Positions 1-6,005 of a stretch of DNA of 7,600 nucleotides are shown one piece after another. The notes below the pieces were generated by a model. The model was given only the letters and a program-made list of their open reading frames with translations, searched no databases and was not told the DNA's origin. Source of the DNA: an uncultured Eubacteriales bacterium (lineage in GTDB: Bacteria; Bacillota; Clostridia; Oscillospirales; Acutalibacteraceae). Numbering within the stretch: the stretch's first letter is position 1; each line of letters starts with the position of its first letter. Where the stretch lies: assembly GCA_934501135.1 (NCBI GenBank), contig CAKSUE010000029.1:1-7600 (forward strand). The letters are read 5' to 3'. Both the position numbers and the translations under genes were made by a program.

Positions 1-247
1 TATATCTATAATAGGCAAAAGGATAGCTTGCAGAAAAAAGCATTATTAAGCCAATAACTACTAAAGTTATAGTTATAAATAGAAAAGGAAGATCAAGACC
101 AGACCTAATAGAAAACATTTTTAACCTTGTTCTCACATCCATTTTATTTTTGGATTTTCTTCCTGATCCTGTTGTGGTATCTTTATGCACTTGTCTATTA
201 CTTATTTTTCTTCTTCCTCTGTACCCAGGGTATACTTCCTTTTGCAT
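1..247 (-). CDS. ftsW: FtsW-type septal peptidoglycan glycosyltransferase (SEDS family), N-terminal part only
   Basis: The reading frame starts at the ATG at 247 and runs off the left edge with no stop, giving 82 codons. Residues 1-50 are a strongly basic cytoplasmic tail. A first membrane segment follows, containing the signature GLDLPF (about residues 53-58) and IGLIMLFSASYPFAYY (about 66-81), typical of the first helix of FtsW/SpoVE/RodA proteins. SEDS proteins polymerise glycan strands from lipid II in the cytoplasmic membrane, paired with a class B PBP; the PBP encoded two genes upstream is the likely partner. The start lies 21 nt after the mraY stop and is preceded by GGAGG and GAGGTG, so the two genes are co-transcribed. 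FtsW is preferred over RodA because of its dcw location; SpoVE is a sporulation paralogue that cannot be excluded. The catalytic and other membrane segments are outside the window. Confidence 0.88.
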   Translation of the reverse strand, partial: MQKEVYPGYRGRRKISNRQVHKDTTTGSGRKSKNKMDVRTRLKMFSIRSGLDLPFLFITITLVVIGLIMLFSASYPFAYYRY

Positions 248-268
248 AAACACCTCAACCTCCAGTCA

Positions 269-1306
269 TTAAATTCCAAACATAACTAAAGCTACAGATA
301 TTATCCCTCCTATAGCCGATACAATTCCAAAAACTGTGCAAATTTTAACTTCAGACCATCCACACATTTCAAAATGGTGATGAATTGGACTCATTTTAAA
401 AAGTCTCTTTCCTTTTGTCACCTTAAAATATAAAACCTGTAATACAACTGAACATATTTCGCATATATAAACTATTCCCATAGGTAATAACAGTATAGGC
501 ATATCTAGGCCAAAGGCCAATGCACAAACCATTCCTCCAAGGAATAATGATCCTGTATCTCCCATAAACACTTTTGCAGGATTAAAGTTCCAAATTAAAA
601 ACCCTAAGCATCCCCCACTTAACGCTGCAGCCATTATTGAAAGACCTAGCATACCAACTAAACTTGATATTATCATAAAAAATATAGATGCAAAAAAGGT
701 AACAGATGCATTAAGTCCATCTATTCCATCTGTAAAATTAACTGCATTAACCATTCCAACAATTAGTAAGGCTGCAAGTATCCAATAAAAATACCCTAAA
801 TCAACATTACCCACAAAAGGTACGATAGTAATCGTTGCATGAGTTCCACCCTGAGAAACTTCTACCATATATAATGAAGCAAGATATGCAGCAGCTACTA
901 AAAATTGTAACAACAATTTCTGAACTGAAGTAAGCCCTAAATTTCTCTTCTTTACTACCTTTATGTAATCATCAAAAAATCCTATTAGTCCAAATCCAAC
1001 TGCCATTAAAAGGCCAGCAAATATCTTTGTTGTCATAAGCGGAGTCTCTGTCATATTCAATATAGAGCCACCAGATACTATATAATATAAGGGCACACAA
1101 ACCAATACCGTAAAAAATATTGAAATAATAAACATTATTCCACCCATTGTAGGAGTCCCTTGTTTATTTTTATGCCAAGATGGACCTATTTCTAATATTG
1201 TTTGACCATATTTAAGTTTATGCAAAAAAGGTATTAATACTTTTCCAAGTGAAGCTGCAATAATAAATGATAGAACCGCTGCTATTAGTGTCCATACTCC
1301 ATTCAT
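269..1306 (-). CDS. mraY: Phospho-N-acetylmuramoyl-pentapeptide-transferase (MraY)
   Basis: MraY joins UDP-MurNAc-pentapeptide to undecaprenyl phosphate to make lipid I, the first membrane step of peptidoglycan synthesis. The 345-residue protein is a polytopic membrane protein with about ten hydrophobic segments. The family signatures are all present: Asp-Asp at 112-113 in FFDDYIK, NFTDGIDGLN at 190-199 (Asp193, Asp196), FMGDTGSL at 247-254 (Asp250), and the His triad in SPIHHHFE at 306-313. The start is set at the ATG at 1306 because GGAGG lies 8 nt upstream; a TTG five codons earlier overlaps that ribosome site and is unlikely. It is separated from the PBP gene by 208 nt and from ftsW by 21 nt. 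murE and murF, which usually precede it, and murD, which often follows it, are absent here. Length is slightly above the roughly 320-330 residues common in Firmicutes. Nothing looks broken. Confidence 0.97.
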   Translation of the reverse strand: MNGVWTLIAAVLSFIIAASLGKVLIPFLHKLKYGQTILEIGPSWHKNKQGTPTMGGIMFIISIFFTVLVCVPLYYIVSGGSILNMTETPLMTTKIFAGLLMAVGFGLIGFFDDYIKVVKKRNLGLTSVQKLLLQFLVAAAYLASLYMVEVSQGGTHATITIVPFVGNVDLGYFYWILAALLIVGMVNAVNFTDGIDGLNASVTFFASIFFMIISSLVGMLGLSIMAAALSGGCLGFLIWNFNPAKVFMGDTGSLFLGGMVCALAFGLDMPILLLPMGIVYICEICSVVLQVLYFKVTKGKRLFKMSPIHHHFEMCGWSEVKICTVFGIVSAIGGIISVALVMFGI

Positions 1307-1314
1307 TTTATATT

Positions 1315-1319
1315 CCTCC
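1315..1319 (-). promoter_or_regulatory. Ribosome binding site deciding the mraY start
   Basis: The minus strand reads GGAGG, 8 nt before the ATG at 1306. Its first G is the last base of an in-frame TTG (1321-1319), so that TTG cannot be the start served by this site. Confidence 0.85.
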
Positions 1320-1376
1320 AATGTTATATCTTTTGTTGGTATTCAATTGTTAAACTTATACAAACTCATATAAAGA

Positions 1377-1385
1377 ATTATAACA
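1377..1385 (-). promoter_or_regulatory. Possible internal promoter for mraY-ftsW (extended -10)
   Basis: The minus strand reads TGTTATAAT, a perfect extended -10 (TGn plus TATAAT). Transcription would begin near 1370, leaving a leader of about 64 nt before mraY. The -35 is poor: the best hexamer, TTGAAG, is only 14 bp upstream, so the call rests on the extended -10. It lies in the unusually long PBP-mraY gap (1307-1514). The match is seen in the sequence; promoter activity is inferred. Confidence 0.45.
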
Positions 1386-1514
1386 CATATACAAGCCTTC
1401 AAAAAGCCTCTAAATTATATATTGGCATATTAAATAATATAACATAAACATGCTAATAATTCAGATGTTTTTTGACGAATACATATTTAAGTTCATAATT
1501 GTTAATAGCTTTGT

Positions 1515-3734
1515 TTATTCAACCCGATCCTTTTGTATAAAGCTAACAGTCACTACAGTTCCCGGCATAACCTGCGAACCTTCTGCTATACTTTGTGATT
1601 TTGAAATAATTTCTCCTGAACCACTCGATGCTCCAGAACTCTTCAAATTTAAATTATTATTAGCTAATTCACTATTAACAGCATAGACTGATTTACCAAT
1701 TAAATTAGGAACCGTTACTGTTGTTTCAGTGCTTTCATTATCTGTATATAAAACAACTGTACCGCCTTTAGGTATTTGTCTTGTTGGGTCTGGCATTTGA
1801 GAAATTACATTTTCACCCGAGCCCATTATATTAACGTTAACGCCTAAAGACACCAATTCATTTTTGGCTTGAGATACAGATTTTCCTGAAACTGATGGAA
1901 TTGAAACATCCAACTTTTCAGCTTCTTCCTCTGTATACTGTTTTTCAACACCCAAATATGGTAATATTCCCTTCATTACTTGTGCAAAAGCAGGTGCCGC
2001 TACAACACTCCCATAATATGCATCTCCCTTTGGGGTATCAAAAAACACAAGCATCGCAACCTTTGGATTATCGGCAGGAGCAAATCCCCCGTATGAAGCT
2101 ATGTAATCCATACCTTCACCGCTACTTGTTCCTATTTTTTCTGAGGTTCCTGTTTTTCCTGCAACTCTGTATCCTTCGACATAACCATTTCTACCACTTC
2201 CATTAGTTGCGTTTTCATGCAACATAGCACAAACTCTCTCTGATGTTCTTTTAGATATTACACCTCTTTTAACATTTACTTCAAATGACTTAACAATATT
2301 TCCTTCATCATCGGTTATCTTAGACACAACATGTGGTTGAACAAGATTACCCCCATTGGCTATAGCACTCATAGCTGTAACCATCTGTATTGGAGTAACA
2401 CTAAAATTCTGTCCAAACGATGCTACTGCTAAGTTCATCGGTGCTGCATCCCCAAATTCACTAAAGAATATATCGCTCATTTCTCCAGGTAGATCTATGC
2501 CTGTTTTTTCAGAAAAGCCAAATGCTTGATAATATTTATAAAAATTATCTGCACCTATTTTTTGTCCTAACATTATAAAAGCAGGATTGCAAGATTTACA
2601 CATTGCCTGAACAAAATTTATTGATCCATGCCCAGCACGGTAATGGCAGTGAATAGCTTGAGCACCCTCAAATGGTTTATATGCACCTGTGCATGTGAAC
2701 ATTGTTTCTTCTGAAACAACATTTTCCTCAAACCCCATTGCAGCGGTAAACATTTTAAATACCGAACCTGGATAATATGTATCACTAACTGCTTTATTTC
2801 TCCACTGTTTATTTAAAGCCTCAGATTTAGCTGCAGACTGTTGATCTTCTGGCAAAGCTGCAATTGCATCGGCTGCTTCTTTATTAACTATAGTAAATGG
2901 ATCATTTAAGTCAAACCCTTCCTTTACAGCCATACCCAAGATGGCCCCTGTATTTACATCCATCACAACTGCTGCTGCACGATTTTTTACATTATTATTA
3001 ACTATACCCTCTTCTAAACTTTTTTCTAAATAATGCTGTATAACTTCATCTATCGTTAACACTAAGTTATATCCATTTGTTGCAGGAATTAACTGCTCAT
3101 AATTAAAAGGCATATCTGTACCTGTTGCATTCTTAGCAGTTACCAATTTTCCTGGCTCTCCTGTTAACTCTTTGTTATAATACGCTTCAATTCCTGCTAA
3201 TCCTTGGCTATCTGAACCAGTAAAACCAATTACAGAAGAAGCAAAGTCTCCAAATGGATAATATCTCTTATAATCTTCAACTAACCTTATTCCATTATCT
3301 ATTTTATTGTCTGCTTTAAATTTTATTATTTTTTCTTTAATATCATTCTCTATTTTTCTTTTTACTATTGTATAATAAGACTTTTTTGATGCTTTCTTTA
3401 AAATGTCTTCTTTGTCAATTCCCAAAATTTCAGAAAGCCCACTAGCTACGAGTTCTTTCTCTTCATCTGTTTCTAAATAAGCTGGCTCTAAAACAACCGT
3501 CCAAACTGTAGCACTTTGAGCTAGAGGTTTCATATTACAATCATATATAGTTCCTCTTTGTGCATTTATAATAGTATCTTTTAATTGTTGATCAACCGCT
3601 TTTTGTTGTAATGCCTCTCCTGTAGCTATTTGTAAATACACAAGCCTGAATATCATTATTCCAAAACATCCTACTAGGCCAACTAATACTATTAATGATC
3701 TTCTCCACATCCTAACTGTTGTTCCTTTTGTCAT
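1515..3734 (-). CDS. spoVD: SpoVD-type class B penicillin-binding protein (transpeptidase) with two PASTA domains
   Basis: This enzyme cross-links peptidoglycan stem peptides outside the membrane, normally with an FtsW/SpoVE partner. It has 739 residues. A basic N-terminus (TVRMWRR) is followed by one membrane anchor (about 13-34), and the dimerisation domain contains the conserved RGTIYD (60-65). The transpeptidase domain has catalytic Ser324 in PGSVFK, SCN at 381-383 and KTG at 527-529. Two PASTA repeats occupy about 608-665 and 672-733. Cys348 and Cys363 lie between the first two catalytic motifs, where SpoVD of Bacillus carries a redox-controlled cysteine pair. The start ATG has AGGGGG 7 nt upstream. 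The gene follows ftsL after 143 nt. The family is certain; sporulation versus division use is not. Bacillus SpoVD has one PASTA domain and its divisional PBP2B has two, so this single protein may be the general septal PBP (ftsI/pbpB role). A helical insertion at about 281-312 precedes the active-site serine. Confidence 0.93.
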   Translation of the reverse strand: MTKGTTVRMWRRSLIVLVGLVGCFGIMIFRLVYLQIATGEALQQKAVDQQLKDTIINAQRGTIYDCNMKPLAQSATVWTVVLEPAYLETDEEKELVASGLSEILGIDKEDILKKASKKSYYTIVKRKIENDIKEKIIKFKADNKIDNGIRLVEDYKRYYPFGDFASSVIGFTGSDSQGLAGIEAYYNKELTGEPGKLVTAKNATGTDMPFNYEQLIPATNGYNLVLTIDEVIQHYLEKSLEEGIVNNNVKNRAAAVVMDVNTGAILGMAVKEGFDLNDPFTIVNKEAADAIAALPEDQQSAAKSEALNKQWRNKAVSDTYYPGSVFKMFTAAMGFEENVVSEETMFTCTGAYKPFEGAQAIHCHYRAGHGSINFVQAMCKSCNPAFIMLGQKIGADNFYKYYQAFGFSEKTGIDLPGEMSDIFFSEFGDAAPMNLAVASFGQNFSVTPIQMVTAMSAIANGGNLVQPHVVSKITDDEGNIVKSFEVNVKRGVISKRTSERVCAMLHENATNGSGRNGYVEGYRVAGKTGTSEKIGTSSGEGMDYIASYGGFAPADNPKVAMLVFFDTPKGDAYYGSVVAAPAFAQVMKGILPYLGVEKQYTEEEAEKLDVSIPSVSGKSVSQAKNELVSLGVNVNIMGSGENVISQMPDPTRQIPKGGTVVLYTDNESTETTVTVPNLIGKSVYAVNSELANNNLNLKSSGASSGSGEIISKSQSIAEGSQVMPGTVVTVSFIQKDRVE

Positions 3735-3789
3735 TTAAATTCCCCCTACATTATCACGACACTTATAGAATCAATAATACTTCTCAATT

Positions 3790-3825
3790 AAAAAACAAAA
3801 AACGAGAGTCAAGATTTTCTCTTAA
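3790..3825 (-). other. Weak hairpin and T-rich tract in the ftsL-PBP leader
   Basis: The 143-nt gap between ftsL and the PBP gene (3735-3877) holds a 6-bp stem with one G-T pair (arms 3820-3825 and 3809-3814, 5-nt loop). Six bases downstream on the minus strand comes TTTTTTGTTTTTT (3802-3790). It resembles a poor intrinsic terminator or attenuator: the stem is short and has two G-C pairs at most. I see nothing else convincing in this gap apart from the ribosome site AGGGGG just before the PBP start. Confidence 0.25.
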
Positions 3826-3877
3826 CCCCCTCATTAATAAAATAATATTTAAATGTCTGGATTATTATTACATATTA

Positions 3878-4357
3878 TTAAAACAAATTTTTTATTTTAT
3901 CAAATATACTATCCTTACTAACATTATTCTTTAATTCAGCTTTATCCCCACTAGATAAAGTTATGTATTCTATTTGTGAAGGCTCAACCTTTTTCATAAA
4001 CAACTCATTTTCTACATAGTTCTCTACAGAGCGCAAGGAATACTGTGACTCTGCTTTCATTTTTAACTGAGTATAAGTGCTTTGACTTTCTGCTAAAGCT
4101 TTGTCTACTGTATTTATCTTGTCGGTAAGCTCAGTTAATTGAATCTGGCTATAAACCATTACAGAAAAAACCGAAACAACAACTGAAGATAATATAACAG
4201 AATATATAACTGTTGCGTAATTTACTCTTCTTTTAAGTTTTACTTGTGATTTCTCTCTTGGAATTTTAACAACATTATTTTTTTTCTTTTTTTCTCTTGG
4301 TTTGTCTTCAAATAAAGAAAGATCATATGCAGTATTTAGTTTATCCATAGTTTTCAT
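3878..4357 (-). CDS. ftsL: FtsL-like cell division protein (bitopic coiled-coil)
   Basis: FtsL is a small single-pass protein that joins FtsB/DivIC and DivIB/FtsQ at the septum and activates the FtsW-PBP pair. The 159-residue product has a basic cytoplasmic tail (KKKK at 23-26, many Lys/Arg up to 44), one membrane helix at about 47-69, and an extracytoplasmic coiled coil at about 70-105. A C-terminal segment follows with the family-like ENELFMKKVEPSQIEYI (116-132). FtsL sequences are poorly conserved, so identity rests mostly on topology and position between rsmH and the class B PBP. The start is uncertain. GGTGGAG at 4366-4360 is only 2 nt from the ATG at 4357 and 11 nt from another at 4348, which would remove three residues; a GTG at 4360 is inside the ribosome site. 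DivIC/septum initiator is the main alternative. Confidence 0.85.
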   Translation of the reverse strand: MKTMDKLNTAYDLSLFEDKPREKKKKNNVVKIPREKSQVKLKRRVNYATVIYSVILSSVVVSVFSVMVYSQIQLTELTDKINTVDKALAESQSTYTQLKMKAESQYSLRSVENYVENELFMKKVEPSQIEYITLSSGDKAELKNNVSKDSIFDKIKNLF

Positions 4358-4395
4358 CACTCCACCATTTAATTACAAACGTCCTTTGTTCTCCC

Positions 4396-5322
4396 CTAAA
4401 GCTTAACACATCCTCTAAGCTTAGCACTTCTGCTTCTTGGGTTGTTTTTAAGCTCATTTTCCGATGCCTCAATAGGCTTTTTCGTTAAAAGCTTCGCCTT
4501 AGCTTTTTTGCCACAAATACAGATCGGAAAGTCAGAAGGGCATGTACATGGATCGCACCACGAAGCCATACTTCTTTTTACAATCCTATCCTCAAGTGAA
4601 TGGAATGTAATTGCAACTAATCTCCCTTCAGGCTTTAATACTGAAAAAGCCGAATCTAATCCTTTCTGCAAAACATTCAGCTCATCATTAACAGCAATTC
4701 TTATAGCTTGAAATGTTTTTCTTGCTGGATGTCCCCCATCTCTTCTCACAGCTGCAGGAACCGCAGATTTTATTACTTCTACAAGTTCCAATGTAGTATT
4801 AATCTTTTTTAACTCTCTATTTTTAACTATAGCTTTGGCTATGCTTTTTGCAAACTTATCTTCTACATACTTACTTATAATCTCTGCTAACTGCTGCCAT
4901 GAATAATTGTTTACTATATCATATGCAGAAATCCCAGACTGGCTCATTCTCATATCCAGCGGAGCATCACTATGATAAGAAAATCCTCTTTCCGCTGTAT
5001 CCAGCTGATATGACGACACACCTATGTCTAACAAGACACCATCAACGCCATCTATGGAATATTCTTCAACTATCCTTTCAATTTCAGAAAAATTAGACTG
5101 CACTACAATAGATGATCTATTGTTACGAAATTTTTCCTTAACAGTTTTTATTGCATCTGGATCTTGATCTATCGAGATCAAAGTCCCTGATATAAGTTTG
5201 TTCAAAATTGCCTTAGAGTGTCCACCTCCACCGGCTGTCCCATCTATATATATGCCATCCGGTTTTATATTAAGAAGATCAATAGTTTCTTTAAACAAAA
5301 CCGGTTTATGAACAAATTCCAT
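4396..5322 (-). CDS. rsmH: 16S rRNA (cytosine1402-N4)-methyltransferase (RsmH/MraW)
   Basis: RsmH uses S-adenosylmethionine to methylate N4 of C1402 in the decoding centre of 16S rRNA. It is the usual second gene of the dcw cluster. The 308-residue protein shows HKPVL near the start (5-9), the SAM loop DGTAGGGGHS at 27-36, LLDIGVSSYQLD at 97-108, RGFSY at 112-116, DMRM at 123-126, RKTFQAIRIAVNDEL at 201-215, and the end RSRSAKLRG at 297-305. Length and motif order match the family. Five cysteines in the pattern CxxCxC-x6-CxC (256-270) lie in the C-terminal part and could bind a metal; that is inference. The ATG at 5322 lies 15 nt after the mraZ stop, with AAGGAAAGG (5339-5331) as ribosome site. 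Confidence 0.97.
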   Translation of the reverse strand: MEFVHKPVLFKETIDLLNIKPDGIYIDGTAGGGGHSKAILNKLISGTLISIDQDPDAIKTVKEKFRNNRSSIVVQSNFSEIERIVEEYSIDGVDGVLLDIGVSSYQLDTAERGFSYHSDAPLDMRMSQSGISAYDIVNNYSWQQLAEIISKYVEDKFAKSIAKAIVKNRELKKINTTLELVEVIKSAVPAAVRRDGGHPARKTFQAIRIAVNDELNVLQKGLDSAFSVLKPEGRLVAITFHSLEDRIVKRSMASWCDPCTCPSDFPICICGKKAKAKLLTKKPIEASENELKNNPRSRSAKLRGCVKL

Positions 5323-5337
5323 AAAATTTACCTTTCC

Positions 5338-5757
5338 TTAAAGTTCAAGCAAATCCATCGCTTCAGCAATACTATCTTCAGTTAGATTATTATTAAATTC
5401 TTTCCACTTATTTGTATCCCATATTTCAACCCTGCTTGATGTCCCTATTAATGTAACATCTTTCTCTAAACTTGCATAATCCCTTAGATGTTGCGGAATC
5501 AATATTCTGCCCTGTTTATCTGTTTCAACCTCAGCAGCACCGGAAAAGAAAAATCTCTGAAGAGTTCTAGCTTTTGATATTGGCATAGAGTGAATTTTAT
5601 TTTCAAGTTCTCTCCACTCATTTTCAGGAAGTACAAAAAGGCAACCGTCTAGCCCTTTGGTAATATAAAAGCACACACCTAAATCAGCACGAAACTTTGA
5701 AGGTACTATAATCCGTCCCTTAGCATCAATATTATGTTGGTATTCTCCAATCAACAT
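5338..5757 (-). CDS. mraZ: Transcriptional regulator MraZ
   Basis: MraZ is a DNA-binding protein of the AbrB-like swapped-hairpin fold that forms a ring and controls the dcw operon, including its own gene. The 139-residue protein has the two expected half-repeats: [13 protein letters not shown] at 11-23 and [13 protein letters not shown] at 80-92, each with the DxxGR signature. The conserved RFFFSGA is at 68-74. The ATG at 5757 is chosen because AGGTGG (5768-5763) lies 5 nt upstream; an in-frame GTG at 5766 is inside that ribosome site. MLIGEYQH is also a standard MraZ N-terminus. It is the first gene of its operon and sits directly behind four tandem 10-bp repeats that look like its own operator, so autoregulation is likely. 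Length is typical of the family. Confidence 0.97.
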   Translation of the reverse strand: MLIGEYQHNIDAKGRIIVPSKFRADLGVCFYITKGLDGCLFVLPENEWRELENKIHSMPISKARTLQRFFFSGAAEVETDKQGRILIPQHLRDYASLEKDVTLIGTSSRVEIWDTNKWKEFNNNLTEDSIAEAMDLLEL

Positions 5758-5790
5758 AACAACCACCTACAAAGCAAATCTAAGTAATAC

Positions 5791-5830
5791 TCAACCACTT
5801 ATACCTACTTTGTACCACCTTTCACCACCT
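5791..5830 (-). repeat. Four tandem 10-bp MraZ boxes (putative dcw operator)
   Basis: On the minus strand, four consecutive decamers read AGGTGGTGAA (5830-5821), AGGTGGTACA (5820-5811), AAGTAGGTAT (5810-5801) and AAGTGGTTGA (5800-5791). The core is A(A/G)GTGGT, degenerate in the third copy. Known MraZ operators are short direct G-rich repeats in 10-bp phase upstream of mraZ, matching this spacing of about one helical turn. The array lies just downstream of the predicted transcription start, so binding would be expected to block the promoter or early elongation. The repeats are seen; MraZ binding is inferred from family knowledge and position. Confidence 0.82.
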
Positions 5831-5840
5831 GATGTCGTTA

Positions 5841-5869
5841 ATTATATAATATAAAATAAAAAAAATCAA
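5841..5869 (-). promoter_or_regulatory. Sigma-A promoter of the dcw operon
   Basis: The minus strand has TTGATT at 5869-5864 (4 of 6 to consensus) and a perfect TATAAT at 5846-5841, with exactly 17 bp between. Transcription should start near 5834, immediately before the MraZ boxes, with a leader of about 77 nt. The -35 lies inside the downstream arm of the terminator of the preceding unit. Confidence 0.7.
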
Positions 5870-5895
5870 GATTTATTTTCAAAATCTTGATTTTT
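5861..5895 (-). terminator. Rho-independent terminator of the rsmD-coaD-coiled-coil unit
   Basis: A perfect 14-bp inverted repeat (arms 5882-5895 and 5861-5874, 7-nt loop 5875-5881) runs on the minus strand into an 8-T tract (5865-5858) followed by more A/T. Only two pairs are G-C, so the stem is weak although perfect. It lies about 110 nt after the last stop codon of the upstream unit. The region between (5897-6005) is very AT-rich and shows no ORF or other structure I can support. Confidence 0.6.
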
Positions 5896-6005
5896 CCGTA
5901 ATCAAATTAACAATTTATTAATAAAATAATGTTTAATATAACCAAATCAATACACATCGAATTAATTATTTGTATTTTTAAAATTTGATCTTATAAAAAG
6001 TCACT

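Noticed and set aside
1391..1410. Hairpin in the repeated AAGCCT(T/C) near 1393-1410
   Set aside because: The copies are in the same orientation, so they form a short direct repeat, not a stem.
1400..1514. Terminator after the PBP gene
   Set aside because: Only short A/T-only inverted repeats (near 1422-1440) are present and none is followed by a T tract; the operon probably continues.
1450..2206. Plus-strand open frames antisense to the PBP gene (1450-1686 and 1895-2206)
   Set aside because: They overlap a well-supported coding frame, have no convincing ribosome site, and show low-complexity composition typical of antisense shadows.
3784..3812. Promoter for the PBP gene based on TTGACT at 3812-3807
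   Set aside because: No -10-like hexamer occurs 16-18 bp downstream; that stretch is AATTGA or similar. TATAAG at 3767-3762 has a -35 candidate only 14 bp away. No sigma-E pattern was convincing.
3719..3934. Plus-strand 71-codon frame spanning the ftsL-PBP gap
   Set aside because: It lies mostly in AT-rich intergenic DNA, has no ribosome site, and has no recognisable product.
4442..5096. Plus-strand open frames opposite rsmH
   Set aside because: rsmH is fully supported by motifs over its whole length; the opposite frames resemble no protein family.
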